From: Streptomyces omiyaensis
GTDB taxonomy: Bacteria > Actinomycetota > Actinomycetes > Streptomycetales > Streptomycetaceae
Reading direction: 5' to 3'
DNA length: 64,000 bases
Assembly: GCF_014650895.1 (NCBI RefSeq)
Contig: NZ_BMVV01000028.1
Coordinates: 36,235-100,234, forward strand
In this document: one piece after another, positions 40,825-49,416 of the stretch
Numbering within the stretch: position 1 is the stretch's first letter
Layout: each line of letters opens with the position of its first letter
Notes under the pieces: model-generated
The model's database searches: none
What the model saw: only the letters and a program-made list of their open reading frames with translations
Told to the model about the DNA's origin: nothing
Made by a program: the position numbers and the translations under genes

Positions 40825-43794
40825 ATGCGCTTTCGCGGGAAGTCCATCCGCCGGAAGATCGTGGCGCTGCTCCTCGTACCGCTCGTCTCCCTGACCGGAC
40901 TCTGGGGTTTCGCCACCGCCCTCACCGGACGGGAGGCCGACCAGCTCCTCGACGTCGGCTACATCGTCGACAAGGTCGGCTACCCCGTCGAGGACACGGC
41001 CCGGGTCATCCAGCTCGAACGCCGCCAGTCCCTCGTCTACCTCGCCGACCCGCGCGGCTCCGAGGCGCTCACCCAGCTCCGCGAGGCCCGCCTCGCCACC
41101 GACCGCCAGATGGCCCGCATCCGCGCCAACGCCCAGGACGCCGGCGTCCGCGAGGAGATGCGCCCGGTCACCACCCAGAAGCTCAACTCGCTCCTCGCCG
41201 CCTTCGAGGAGATCACCTCCCTGCGCCGCTCGGTGGAGAACCGAAGCGTCGGCCGGCTCCAGGCCCTGGAGTTCTACAACCGGCTCGTCGACCCCTGCTA
41301 CAGCTTCCTCATCACCCTCCACGCCCTGGAGAACGTGGAGATGGACAAGCAGGGCCGCGCCCTCGTCGGCATCACCCGCGCCCGCGAGCTCCTCTCCCGC
41401 GAGGACGCCCTGGTCCTCTCCGCCCTCGTCGCCGGCCGGGTCACCACCCAGGAGATCCGGGCCGTCTCCGACCTCATCGCCGTCCGCAAGCAGTTCTACG
41501 AGGTCAACCTCGAACTCCTCCCCGCCTCCGAGCGGCAGCGCTTCGAGCAGTACTGGCGCAGCCCCGAGACCGCGGCCCTGCGCACCTCGGAGGAGGCCTT
41601 CGTCGATGCGGGCCCCACCGAGCGCCCGCGCTCCGTCACCGCCGCCTACTGGCAGGACGAGGCCAGCCCCGTCCTCGACCGGCTCGCCCGCGAGAACACC
41701 GCGGCGGGCGACCGCTACCAGGACCGCGTCCAGCCCGCCGCGTACAGCGTCCTGCTGAAGGCGGGCGTCGCCGGCGTCCTCGGCTTCCTCGCCCTCCTCG
41801 CCTCCGTCGGCATCTCGGTCCGCGTCGGCCGCTCCCTCGTCCGCGACCTGCGCCGCCTCCAGAAGGAGTCGCAGGAGGTCTCCGGCGTCCGGCTGCCCAG
41901 CGTCATGCGGCGCCTCGCCGCCGGCGAGCACGTCGACGTCGAGACCGAGGTCCCCCACCTGCGATACGGGCAGGACGAGGTCGGCCAGGTCGGCCAGGCC
42001 CTCAACACCCTCCAGCGCGCCGCCGTCGAGGCCGCCGTCAAGCAGGCCGACATGCGCCGCGGCGTCTCCGAGGTCTTCGTCAACCTCGCCCGCCGCAACC
42101 AGGTCCTGCTCCACCGCCAGCTCACCCTCCTCGACACCATGGAGCGGCGCACCGAGGACACCGAGGAGCTCGCGGACCTCTTCCGCCTCGACCACCTCAC
42201 CACCCGCATGCGCCGCCACGCCGAGGGCCTGGTGATCCTCTCCGGCGCCGCCCCCTCCCGGCAGTGGCGCAAGCCCGTGCAGCTCATGGACGTGGTCCGG
42301 GCCGCCGTCGCCGAGGTCGAGGACTACGAGCGCATCGAGGTCCGCCGGCTGCCCCGGCTCGGCGTCGGCGGCCCCGCCGTCGCCGACCTCACCCACCTCA
42401 TCGCCGAACTCCTCGAGAACGCCACCGTGTTCTCGCCCCCGCACACCGCCGTCCAGGTCCTCGGCGAGCGCGTCGCCAACGGCTTCACCCTGGAGATCCA
42501 CGACCGCGGCCTCGGCATGAGCCCCGACGTGCTGCTCGACGCCAACCTGAGGCTCGCCGAGACCCCCGAGTTCGAGCTCTCCGACACCGACCGCCTCGGC
42601 CTCTTCGTGGTCAGCCGGCTCGCCCAGCGCCAGAACGTCCGCGTCTCGCTCCAGACCTCCCCGTACGGCGGCACCACCGCCGTCGTCTTCATCCCGGCCG
42701 CGCTGCTCACCGACGCCCCCGAGACCCAGGGCGCCGGCTTCCGCCTCGACCGCACGGGCCCGGACCCGCGCGCCCAGGACGGCGACGAGCGGACCGCCGC
42801 CCTCGGATCCCGTACGGCCTCCGGGGCGCCCGGCGGCGTCCTCGACGACGCCCCCCTCCCGCAGCGCCGGCCCGCCCTCGCGCGCGTGCCCGACCTGGCG
42901 GACGCCACGGGACCGGCCGGTCACCGGCCCGGCACCGACGGGGCGTTCGACGCGGTCGCGGACCGGGCGCTCGGCCGCCCCCTGGACGGCCCGGTGGAGC
43001 TGGAGCCGCCGTTCGGCCCCGAGGACATCGACTCGCTCCTCGACCGCTCCGCCGACCTCCTCGACAGCGAGAGCGAGCGCGGCGGCCTCTTCCGCCCCCA
43101 GCGCCGCCGCGGCGGCCTCCTCCCGGCCGGCGAGCAGCACCAGCAGGCCCCCGACCAGAGCGGCGCCCGGGGCGAGGACGACCGGGACGACGACGGCGTC
43201 CACGGCCCGGTGCCGCTGCCCCGCCGCCGCCCGCCGACCCTGGTCGTCGACCGCGGGCGCCGCCTCGACGAGCCCGGCCGCGCCCACCCCGCTCCCGGCG
43301 CCGGCCGCGCGGAGGACCACCGGGTGCCGTCGCGCCCCGCCGGTCCCACCCTCGTCCCGGTGCGCCCGGCGGGCACCGAGGCCCGCCCGGAGCGCGCCGA
43401 CGCCCCCGCGGTCCCGGCCCCGCCGGTCCACGCCCAGCTCCCGCCGCGTTCCGCGGTCCCGGACCGGTCCCCGGCCCCGGCGCCCGCGCCGGACCGGGCC
43501 GCGCCCGCCGACCCCGGCGCGCGGCTCGACGGACTCCCGCGCCGGGTCCGGCAGGCGAGCCTCGTGCCGCAGCTGCGCGAGCCCGAGCACCCGGCCGGCC
43601 CCGCACCGGACGCCGCCCCGCCGTCCGCCGCACCGGCCTCCGCCTCCGCCGAGGACGGCTTCGAGCGCGACGCCGAGGAGGTGCGGGCCCGGATGGCCGC
43701 CATGCAGCGCGGCTGGCAGCGCGGACGCCGGGACGGCACCGGACCGGACGACACCACAGCACACGGAACGACACCCGAGGGGGACGGTCGATGA
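40825..43794 (+). CDS. cvnA: Conservon sensor kinase-like protein CvnA
   Basis: 989 residues. Transmembrane helices at about 8-32 and 308-334 flank an extracytoplasmic helical sensor region of the nitrate/nitrite-sensor (NIT-like) type; a HAMP-like segment follows. The kinase part has the ATPase N-box ELLENATVFSPPHTAV, G1 HDRGLGMS and G2-like YGGTTAVVF, but no clear H-box phospho-acceptor, as is usual for CvnA. The last 320 residues are Pro/Arg-rich and disordered. It works at the membrane with CvnB, CvnC and the GTPase CvnD, in a layout likened to eukaryotic GPCR-G-protein systems. ATG at 40825 follows GGGGGAGG; ATGA overlap with cvnB. Confidence 0.93.
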   Translation: MRFRGKSIRRKIVALLLVPLVSLTGLWGFATALTGREADQLLDVGYIVDKVGYPVEDTARVIQLERRQSLVYLADPRGSEALTQLREARLATDRQMARIRANAQDAGVREEMRPVTTQKLNSLLAAFEEITSLRRSVENRSVGRLQALEFYNRLVDPCYSFLITLHALENVEMDKQGRALVGITRARELLSREDALVLSALVAGRVTTQEIRAVSDLIAVRKQFYEVNLELLPASERQRFEQYWRSPETAALRTSEEAFVDAGPTERPRSVTAAYWQDEASPVLDRLARENTAAGDRYQDRVQPAAYSVLLKAGVAGVLGFLALLASVGISVRVGRSLVRDLRRLQKESQEVSGVRLPSVMRRLAAGEHVDVETEVPHLRYGQDEVGQVGQALNTLQRAAVEAAVKQADMRRGVSEVFVNLARRNQVLLHRQLTLLDTMERRTEDTEELADLFRLDHLTTRMRRHAEGLVILSGAAPSRQWRKPVQLMDVVRAAVAEVEDYERIEVRRLPRLGVGGPAVADLTHLIAELLENATVFSPPHTAVQVLGERVANGFTLEIHDRGLGMSPDVLLDANLRLAETPEFELSDTDRLGLFVVSRLAQRQNVRVSLQTSPYGGTTAVVFIPAALLTDAPETQGAGFRLDRTGPDPRAQDGDERTAALGSRTASGAPGGVLDDAPLPQRRPALARVPDLADATGPAGHRPGTDGAFDAVADRALGRPLDGPVELEPPFGPEDIDSLLDRSADLLDSESERGGLFRPQRRRGGLLPAGEQHQQAPDQSGARGEDDRDDDGVHGPVPLPRRRPPTLVVDRGRRLDEPGRAHPAPGAGRAEDHRVPSRPAGPTLVPVRPAGTEARPERADAPAVPAPPVHAQLPPRSAVPDRSPAPAPAPDRAAPADPGARLDGLPRRVRQASLVPQLREPEHPAGPAPDAAPPSAAPASASAEDGFERDAEEVRARMAAMQRGWQRGRRDGTGPDDTTAHGTTPEGDGR

Positions 43795-44231
43795 CCGCAC
43801 CGAACGCCGCAGCAAGCTCCAGCTCCGTCCACGGAAACGGCGAGCTGAACTGGCTCCTGGACGAGCTGGTGGACCGCGTCGCCGCCATCCGCAAGGCCCT
43901 GGTGCTGTCCAGCGACGGCCTGCCCACCGGCGCGTCCAAGGACCTGAGCCGCGAGGACGGCGAGCACCTCGCCGCCGTGGCCTCCGGCTTCCACAGCCTC
44001 GCCAAGGGCGTCGGCCGCCACTTCGAGGCGGGCAGGGTCCGCCAGACGGTGGTCGAGCTGGAGGACGCCTTCCTCTTCGTCACCGCCGCGGGCGACGGCA
44101 GCTGCCTCGCCGTCCTCGCCGACGCCGACTCGGACGTCGGCCAGGTCGCCTACGAGATGACCCTGATGGTCAAGCGGGTCGGCACCCATCTCGGCACCGC
44201 CCCCCGGACCGGTCTGCCCACGGGAGGGTGA
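43791..44231 (+). CDS. cvnB: Conservon roadblock/LC7 protein CvnB
   Basis: 146 residues of the roadblock/LC7 fold: ELNWLLDELVDRVAAIRKALVLSSDGLPTGAS with the profilin-like sheet, and LADADSDVGQVAYEMTLMVKRVG at the C-terminus. These proteins modulate small GTPases, here CvnD. The ATG overlaps the cvnA stop. Confidence 0.95.
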   Translation: MTAPNAAASSSSVHGNGELNWLLDELVDRVAAIRKALVLSSDGLPTGASKDLSREDGEHLAAVASGFHSLAKGVGRHFEAGRVRQTVVELEDAFLFVTAAGDGSCLAVLADADSDVGQVAYEMTLMVKRVGTHLGTAPRTGLPTGG

Positions 44232-44241
44232 GCCGCCCCGT

Positions 44242-44679
44242 ATGAGCGACGCAGCCGAGCGCGGCCGTCCCGGCCGGGAGAACCCCGGCCGGGCGACGGC
44301 CGTCCCCCACCACTGGTACGACGACGAGGCCGGACCGGTCGTCCGCCCGTACGCGATGACCCGCGGCCGGACGAGCGCCGCCGGGCGCCACCGGCTCGAC
44401 CTCATCGCCGTGGTGGTCCCCGAACCCGCCGCCGACGACCCCGGACGCGACCAGTCGCTCTCCCCGGAGCACGTGGAGATCGTCGAACGCTGCTCCGAGC
44501 AGCCCCAGTCGATCGCCGAGCTCGCCGCCGGACTGGACCTCCCCGTCGGGGTGGTCCGCGTCCTCGTCGGCGACCTCGTCGACGAGGAACTCGTGCACGT
44601 GACCCGCCCCGTTCCGCCGGCCCAGCTGCCGGACGTGAGCATCCTCCGCGAGGTGATCAATGGCCTTCGGGCGCTCTAG
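44242..44679 (+). CDS. cvnC: Conservon DUF742 protein CvnC
   Basis: 145 residues, DUF742: VRPYAMTRGRTSAAGRHRLDLIAVV followed by a winged-helix-like C-terminal half (EHVEIVERCSEQPQSIAELAAGLDLPVGVVRVLVGDLVDEELVHV) ending in ILREVINGLRAL, the standard tail. It overlaps cvnD by 20 bases, which implies coupled translation. Biochemical role unknown beyond being an invariant conservon member. Confidence 0.95.
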   Translation: MSDAAERGRPGRENPGRATAVPHHWYDDEAGPVVRPYAMTRGRTSAAGRHRLDLIAVVVPEPAADDPGRDQSLSPEHVEIVERCSEQPQSIAELAAGLDLPVGVVRVLVGDLVDEELVHVTRPVPPAQLPDVSILREVINGLRAL

Positions 44680-45265
44680 CCGCAAGAAGACCCCCGTCGA
44701 GCCGGTGACCCTGAAGATCCTGGTCGCGGGTGGCTTCGGGGTCGGCAAGACGACTCTGGTCGGCGCGGTCAGCGAGATCAGGCCGCTGCGGACGGAGGAG
44801 GTCCTCACCGAGGCCGGCCGTCCCGTGGACGACCTGCACGGCGTCGAGGCGAAGACGACCACCACGGTCGCCATGGACTTCGGCCGGATCACGCTCCGCG
44901 AGGACCTGGTCCTGTACCTGTTCGGCACCCCCGGGCAGGACCGGTTCTGGTTCCTCTGGGACGAGCTGGCCCAGGGCGCGCTCGGCGCGGTCGTCCTCGC
45001 CGACACCCGCCGCCTGGAGGACAGCTTCGCCGCCATCGACTACTTCGAGCGGCGCGGCATCCCCTTCACGGTGGCCGTCAACTGCTTCGAGGGCGCCCGC
45101 CGCTACCCGGTGGAGACCGTGCGGGCGGCGCTCGACCTCGACCCGGAGGTCGAGCTGGTGCTGTGCGACGCCCGTGACCGGGAGTCGGTCAAGAGCGTCC
45201 TCGTCGCCGTCGTCGAGCACGCCCTCGTCCTCGCGGACCGGGCGCACGCCTCCGCCGCCACCTGA
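44660..45265 (+). CDS. cvnD: Conservon Ras-like GTPase CvnD
   Basis: 201 residues. G1 GGFGVGKTTL (near residue 26), G3-like LFGTPGQDRFW (near 90) and a VNCFEGA stretch where a canonical NKxD would be, as in other CvnD (MglA-related) proteins. It hydrolyses GTP and acts downstream of CvnA/CvnB at the membrane. Last gene of the conservon; followed immediately by a terminator hairpin. Confidence 0.95.
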   Translation: MAFGRSSRKKTPVEPVTLKILVAGGFGVGKTTLVGAVSEIRPLRTEEVLTEAGRPVDDLHGVEAKTTTTVAMDFGRITLREDLVLYLFGTPGQDRFWFLWDELAQGALGAVVLADTRRLEDSFAAIDYFERRGIPFTVAVNCFEGARRYPVETVRAALDLDPEVELVLCDARDRESVKSVLVAVVEHALVLADRAHASAAT

Positions 45266-45266
45266 C

Positions 45267-45292
45267 CGGCGGGCCCCCGCCGGGGCCCGCCG
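45267..45292. terminator. Terminator between cvnD and the thiolase gene
   Basis: 10-bp perfect inverted repeat CGGCGGGCCC (45267-45276 and 45283-45292) with a 6-base loop between convergent genes. Confidence 0.7.
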
Positions 45293-45294
45293 CC

Positions 45295-46482
45295 TCAGCG
45301 GACCGCCACCACCGCCGAACCGTGTCCGAACAGGCCCTGGTTGGCGGTGATCCCGGCCCGCGCGCCCGGCACCTGCCGGTCGCCCGCCGTGCCCCGCAGC
45401 TGCCACGTCAGCTCGCAGACCTGCGCGATCGCCTGCGCCGGCACGGCCTCCCCGAAGGAGGCGAGGCCGCCGCTCGCGTTCACCGGCAGCGCGCCGCCGA
45501 GCCGGGTCACCCCGTCCCTGAGCAGCTTGGCGCCCTCGCCGCGCCCGCACAGTCCGATGTCCTCGTACCACTCCAGCTCCAGGGCCGTGGACAGGTCGTA
45601 GACCTCCGCCAGCGACAGGTCCCCCGGACCGAGCCCCGCCTCCTCGTACGCCGCCCGCGCGATGGAGGCGCGGAAGGCCGTCGGGGACGGCGCGAGCGCG
45701 GTCGTCGCGTCGGTCGCGATGTCGGGCAGGTCGAGGACCGCCCTGGGGTAGGCGGGGGAGACCGTCGACACCGCGCGGATCCGCACCGGGTCCGGGTGCC
45801 CGTGCCGACGAGCGAAGTCCAGGCCGGAGAGGACCAGGGCCGCGCCGCCGTCCGAGGTGGCGCAGATGTCGAGCAGCCGCAGCGGATCGGCGACCACCGC
45901 CGAGGCGGCGACCTCCTCCTCCGTCACCGCCTTGCGGTACCGCGCCATCGGGTTGAGCGCGCCGGCCGCCGCGTTCTTCACCTTGACCTGCGCGAAGTCC
46001 TCGACCGTGTCCCCGTACAGGGCCATCCGCCGGCGGGCGTACAGCGCGAAGTAGGCGGGGTTGGTGGCGCCGAGGACCCGGAAGCGGAGCCAGTCCGGGT
46101 CGTCGGGCCGCTCGCCCCCGGCCGGGGCCAGGAAGCCCTTGGGGGCGGAGTCCGCGCCCACGACGAGGACCACGTCGGCGAGCCCCGCCAGGATCTGGGC
46201 CCGGGCCGCGCCGATGGCCTGGGCCCCCGAGGCGCAGGCCGCGTAGACGCTGGTGACCCGTGCCCCCTGCCAGCCGAGGGCCTGCGCGAAGGTCGCCCCG
46301 GCCACGTACCCCGGATAGCCGCACCGCACGGTGTCGGCCCCGACGATCGCGCCGACGTCCCGCCACTCCACGCCCGCGTCGGCGAGCGCGGCACGGGCGG
46401 CGGCGGTCCCGTACGGGACGAAGCCGCGCCCCCACTTGCCCCAGGGGTGCATCCCGGCCCCGATGACGGCGATGTCGTTCAC
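45295..46482 (-). CDS. Thiolase-fold lipid-transfer (SCP-x/Ltp-like) protein
   Basis: 395 residues of the non-condensing thiolase branch (SCP2 thiolase, Ltp2-like). Seen: IAVIGAGMHPWGKWG at the start, YAACASGAQAIGAARAQI (active-site Cys region), ADSAPKGFLAP, EVYDLSTALELEWYEDIG and the C-terminal NASGGLASFGEAVPAQAIAQ and GHGSAVV. In actinobacteria such proteins pair with a DUF35 OB-fold partner and act on CoA thioesters, for example as aldolases in sterol side-chain breakdown. GTG at 46482 overlaps the DUF35 stop. Confidence 0.88.
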   Translation of the reverse strand: MNDIAVIGAGMHPWGKWGRGFVPYGTAAARAALADAGVEWRDVGAIVGADTVRCGYPGYVAGATFAQALGWQGARVTSVYAACASGAQAIGAARAQILAGLADVVLVVGADSAPKGFLAPAGGERPDDPDWLRFRVLGATNPAYFALYARRRMALYGDTVEDFAQVKVKNAAAGALNPMARYRKAVTEEEVAASAVVADPLRLLDICATSDGGAALVLSGLDFARRHGHPDPVRIRAVSTVSPAYPRAVLDLPDIATDATTALAPSPTAFRASIARAAYEEAGLGPGDLSLAEVYDLSTALELEWYEDIGLCGRGEGAKLLRDGVTRLGGALPVNASGGLASFGEAVPAQAIAQVCELTWQLRGTAGDRQVPGARAGITANQGLFGHGSAVVAVR

Positions 46483-46943
46483 GCCCGCTCCCCCGTCCCG
46501 GCCGGCCGCCAACGCCAGGTGGTCCAGACGTGCTCGGCGTCCTCGTTCAGGACTCCCGGCACCACCTCGACCTCCATCCCCACCGCGAGGTCCGAGGTCC
46601 GCACGCCGGGCGCGGCCTGCCCGAGCACCACCATCCCCTCGGCGGCGAGCTCGACGGCGACGAGGGTGTACGGCTCCCAGGGCGCGTCCGGGTCGGAGAC
46701 GTACGGGGCGGGCGGCCGGTAGCGCCCGTCGGTGTACGACCAGATCCGCCCGCGCGGGGAGAGCGGCGTCTCGTCGAGCGTGCCGCCGCCCGCGCAGACC
46801 GGGTTGCGGCAGGCGTCGTCCTCGCGCGGGAAGTACACCGCCGCGCAGGCGGAGCACCGGGTGCCGAGGAGCCGGAACTCCCCGTCCGGGACCGTGTCGT
46901 CGGTGAACCAGCCGGCCACCACCGGCCTGCGCGTCCGTGCCAT
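46479..46943 (-). CDS. Zn-ribbon/OB-fold (DUF35) partner of the thiolase
   Basis: 154 residues. N-terminal rubredoxin-like zinc ribbon with GTRCSACAAVYFP and ACRNPVCAGGG (four Cys), then an OB-fold domain (IWSYTDGRYRPPAPYV, YTLVAVEL, GMEVEVVPGV). DUF35 proteins form a complex with the thiolase-fold enzyme and channel CoA esters. A TetR-type palindrome lies 20 bases upstream of the ATG, so the pair is probably substrate-induced. Confidence 0.92.
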   Translation of the reverse strand: MARTRRPVVAGWFTDDTVPDGEFRLLGTRCSACAAVYFPREDDACRNPVCAGGGTLDETPLSPRGRIWSYTDGRYRPPAPYVSDPDAPWEPYTLVAVELAAEGMVVLGQAAPGVRTSDLAVGMEVEVVPGVLNEDAEHVWTTWRWRPAGTGERA

Positions 46944-46962
46944 CTCCGGGACCTCCCACCGA

Positions 46963-46979
46963 TCTGACGATACGTCAGA
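46963..46979. promoter_or_regulatory. TetR-type operator TCTGACG-N3-CGTCAGA
   Basis: Perfect 7-bp arms around ATA, 20 bases upstream of the DUF35 gene. The core is identical to the palindrome at 2523-2537, suggesting a common regulator. Confidence 0.7.
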
Positions 46980-47024
46980 ATTCTGGTGACGAGTCTGGCA
47001 CGGGCTCCCCGGCCGGGGAAGACG

Positions 47025-47837
47025 TCAGTGCCCGGCCACCGACCGGCGCGCCACCGGGAAGTCGAAGTACGTCGAAGGGAAGGGCTCCGGCCTGAACGTG
47101 AAGTGCCACCACTCCTCCGGCAGGTTGACGAACCCCTCCGCCTCCAGCACGCCCTTCAGCAGCTGCCGGTTGGCCCGCTGCGCACCCGTGATCCTCGGGT
47201 CCTCGGTGTGCGACAGCGTGTCGAAGCAGTCGTACCCGGTCCCCATGTCGACCGAGCTGTCCGGGAACCGCTCCGCACGCGGCCCGGAACACGACGTCAG
47301 CTCCTCGCCCGGCACGTACGGGCGCGTGCGCGCCGCCGGCAGCCGCACCACCGTCAGGTCCACCGTCGACCCCCGGCTGTGCCCGGACCTCTCCGCGATG
47401 TACCCGTCCGCGAAGAGCCGCTCCTTCGCCACCAGCGGGTAGAACTCCGCCTTCATCCGCTCGTCCGCCAGGTCCCCGGCCCACCGCACGAAGTGGTCCA
47501 CCGCCCGCTGCGGCCGGTAGCAGTCGTACACCTTCAGCGTGTACCCCCGCGCCAGCAGCCGCCGCTGCGCCCGCCGCAGCCCCTCGGCCGCGGGCCGGGT
47601 CAGCACGCACAGCGGCTGCCGGTAGCCGTCGACCGGCTCGCCGACGAAGTTGTGCGCCGTGGTGTACCGCATCTCCCGGAGGATCGTCCGGTCCACCGCG
47701 TCCAGCGCGACGAACTCCCGCGGCGCCCGCGGCTCGGGCACCGCCGCGGCGGGGGAGGCGACGGCCCCCGCGCAGGCCAGGAGGACGGCCGCGCCGGTGA
47801 CGGCGAGGGAACGGAGGGCGGAGACGAGTCCGGTCAT
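47025..47837 (-). CDS. VanX-type D-Ala-D-Ala dipeptidase (peptidase M15D), secreted
   Basis: 270 residues with a signal peptide (MTGLVSALRSLAVTGAAVLLACAGAVASPAAA). The catalytic zinc motif is complete: His153 and Asp160 in SGHSRGSTVDLTVV, catalytic Glu242 and zinc His245 in EEWWHF, and the VanX Arg in CYRPQ (Arg108). It hydrolyses D-Ala-D-Ala or related peptides. An exported form is unusual for resistance-type VanX, which is cytoplasmic, so a role in cell-wall peptide turnover is likelier. The ATG at 47837 has a -10-like TATACC 8 bases upstream and no ribosome-binding site, so the mRNA may be leaderless. Confidence 0.92.
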   Translation of the reverse strand: MTGLVSALRSLAVTGAAVLLACAGAVASPAAAVPEPRAPREFVALDAVDRTILREMRYTTAHNFVGEPVDGYRQPLCVLTRPAAEGLRRAQRRLLARGYTLKVYDCYRPQRAVDHFVRWAGDLADERMKAEFYPLVAKERLFADGYIAERSGHSRGSTVDLTVVRLPAARTRPYVPGEELTSCSGPRAERFPDSSVDMGTGYDCFDTLSHTEDPRITGAQRANRQLLKGVLEAEGFVNLPEEWWHFTFRPEPFPSTYFDFPVARRSVAGH

Positions 47838-47843
47838 GCGCAC

Positions 47844-47855
47844 CGGGTATACCCG
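47844..47855. promoter_or_regulatory. 12-bp palindrome CGGGTATACCCG overlapping the VanX promoter
   Basis: Perfect palindrome in the 59-base divergent region between the dipeptidase and Nudix genes. TATACC inside it sits where a -10 element for a leaderless dipeptidase transcript would be. Confidence 0.4.
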
Positions 47856-47896
47856 TTCCGCCCCCGCCGGGAAAAGCTCTTCGCTACGGTCCCCCC

Positions 47897-48415
47897 GTGA
47901 CCGACACCGAGCCCACCCTCCACGCACACTGTTCGGCCTGCGGCGCCCGCCACACGGCCGGCCCCGCCGAGTGGCCCCGCACCTGCCCCGCCTGCGGGAC
48001 CACCGCCTACCGCAACCCCCTCCCCGTCGCCGTGGCCCTCCTGCCGGTGACCTCCCCCGAGGGCACCGGCCTCCTCGCCGTCACCCGGGCCATCCATCCC
48101 GGCCACGGCGGCACCGCCCTCCCCGGCGGCTTCATCGACCACGGCGAGGACTGGCGCACCGCCGTCGTCCGCGAACTCCGCGAGGAGACCGGCCTGGACG
48201 CCGACCCCGGCGCGGTCCGGCTCGCCGACGTCCTCGGCTCCCCCGAGCACCTGCTGGTCTTCGGCCTCCTCCCGCCGGTCCCCGCGGACACGCTCCCCGC
48301 CTTCACCCCGACCTCCGAGACCTCCGACCGCCTCGTCGTGCCGGAACCGCGGGAACTGGTCTTCCCCCTCCACACCGAGGCCATGAGGAAGTGGTTCGCC
48401 GGCGCCTACGGCTGA
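47897..48415 (+). CDS. Nudix hydrolase with N-terminal zinc ribbon
   Basis: 172 residues. Zinc ribbon CSACG and CPACG near residues 12-34, then the Nudix box GGFIDHGEDWRTAVVRELREETGLD (matches G-x5-E-x7-REUxEExGU). This NudC-like layout suggests hydrolysis of NAD(H) or another nucleoside diphosphate. GTG start with TACGGT 6 bases upstream, possibly leaderless. Confidence 0.92.
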   Translation: MTDTEPTLHAHCSACGARHTAGPAEWPRTCPACGTTAYRNPLPVAVALLPVTSPEGTGLLAVTRAIHPGHGGTALPGGFIDHGEDWRTAVVRELREETGLDADPGAVRLADVLGSPEHLLVFGLLPPVPADTLPAFTPTSETSDRLVVPEPRELVFPLHTEAMRKWFAGAYG

Positions 48416-48433
48416 CCTTCCGGCCCCCGCCGC

Positions 48434-49240
48434 TCAGTCCCACCAGAAGGTCCACTGGTCCGCCCCCACCAGCTGCTCCGCGTACGCCGCGAGATCCTCG
48501 CAGGACCCCTGCCACACGTTGTCCGGGCAGAAGGCGAAGTGCTCGGCGGCGACCCGCAGCGCCTCCGCCGTGGTGGCCGGGGGAGCGGCGACGGAGAGCC
48601 GCAGCGTCGCGAAGCCCACGGCGAACACCCGCACGCCGAAGCGCCGTTCCCAGTCGGCGACGACGGCGGCGATCCGCGCGGTGTCGTTCTCGTGGTTGGC
48701 CGGACCCGACCAGCCGACGGCGGCCAGCGCCTCCGCCCCGGAGCCCGCCTCGACCAGTCCGAGCCGCGCCTCGATGCCGAAGGACAGCAGGAGGTCGGCG
48801 TGCTCGGCGGCCAGTCGGCCGGGGTCCTCGACCGGCTCCCGCCCCGGCGCGAGCCCCGGCCAGACCGCGCCGTAGGGGGCGGTGAGGGCGAGCCGCCGCT
48901 CGGTGGAGAGGACGTCGTCCTCCTCCACCGGGACGGCGGACTCCCACCAGCGGACGAGGACCGCCTCGGGAGCGTGGTCGGCGGGACGGGACATGCCCTC
49001 CGGGTACAGCTCGCCCGAGGCCCACGGCCGGAACTCCCCGGCGCCCGGGTGCAGCGGTTCGAGCAGCAGCGGCCACAGCCCGGTCCGCGCGTGCGCGGCT
49101 CGTATCCGCCCCCAGGCCCCGAAGGGCGCGGGTCCGTCGCTCAGCCACAACGGCCATATGTCGCCACTCCCTTCGTCGGCCGTGACCAGGCGGCCCGGAG
49201 GAAGCTCGACGTCATCGCCCAGCAGGGCTTCGGGGTTCAT
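48434..49240 (-). CDS. DUF4253 domain protein
   Basis: 268 residues. The C-terminal half has the DUF4253 pattern WERRFGVRVFAVGFATLRLSVAAPPATTAEALRVAAEHFAFCPDNVWQG and ends WTFWWD; the N-terminal region has IWPLWLSDGPAPFGAWGRIRAAHARTGLWPLLLEPL. Some members occur with toxin-immunity genes, but no toxin is adjacent. Cytoplasmic. The ATG at 49240 is chosen; the upstream 16-codon extension is not supported. Convergent with the Nudix gene with an 18-base gap. Confidence 0.9.
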   Translation of the reverse strand: MNPEALLGDDVELPPGRLVTADEGSGDIWPLWLSDGPAPFGAWGRIRAAHARTGLWPLLLEPLHPGAGEFRPWASGELYPEGMSRPADHAPEAVLVRWWESAVPVEEDDVLSTERRLALTAPYGAVWPGLAPGREPVEDPGRLAAEHADLLLSFGIEARLGLVEAGSGAEALAAVGWSGPANHENDTARIAAVVADWERRFGVRVFAVGFATLRLSVAAPPATTAEALRVAAEHFAFCPDNVWQGSCEDLAAYAEQLVGADQWTFWWD

Positions 49241-49293
49241 GCCCCGGATGCTAGGCGGAGGGTCCGACAACGCCCTCCCCCCGCGCACCGCTC

Positions 49294-49371
49294 ACCCGCG
49301 CCGCTCTCGAGCCGGCCCCACCCGCGCCGCTCCCGAGCCGGCCCCACCCGCGCCGCTCCCGAGCCGGCCCC
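49294..49371. repeat. Three-copy 26-bp intergenic tandem repeat
   Basis: Unit ACCCGCGCCGCTCCCGAGCC plus six bases, repeated with period 26 from 49294, 49320 and 49346 with one substitution. The gap between the DUF4253 and GH31 genes holds nothing else. Confidence 0.85.
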
Positions 49372-49416
49372 GCCCGCCCTCGCCCCTCTCCGTACCGGAG
49401 CCGGCCCCGCCCGCCC

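Noticed and set aside
47025..47837. Vancomycin resistance cluster
   Set aside because: Only a VanX-type gene with signal peptide is present; no vanH, vanA or vanRS.
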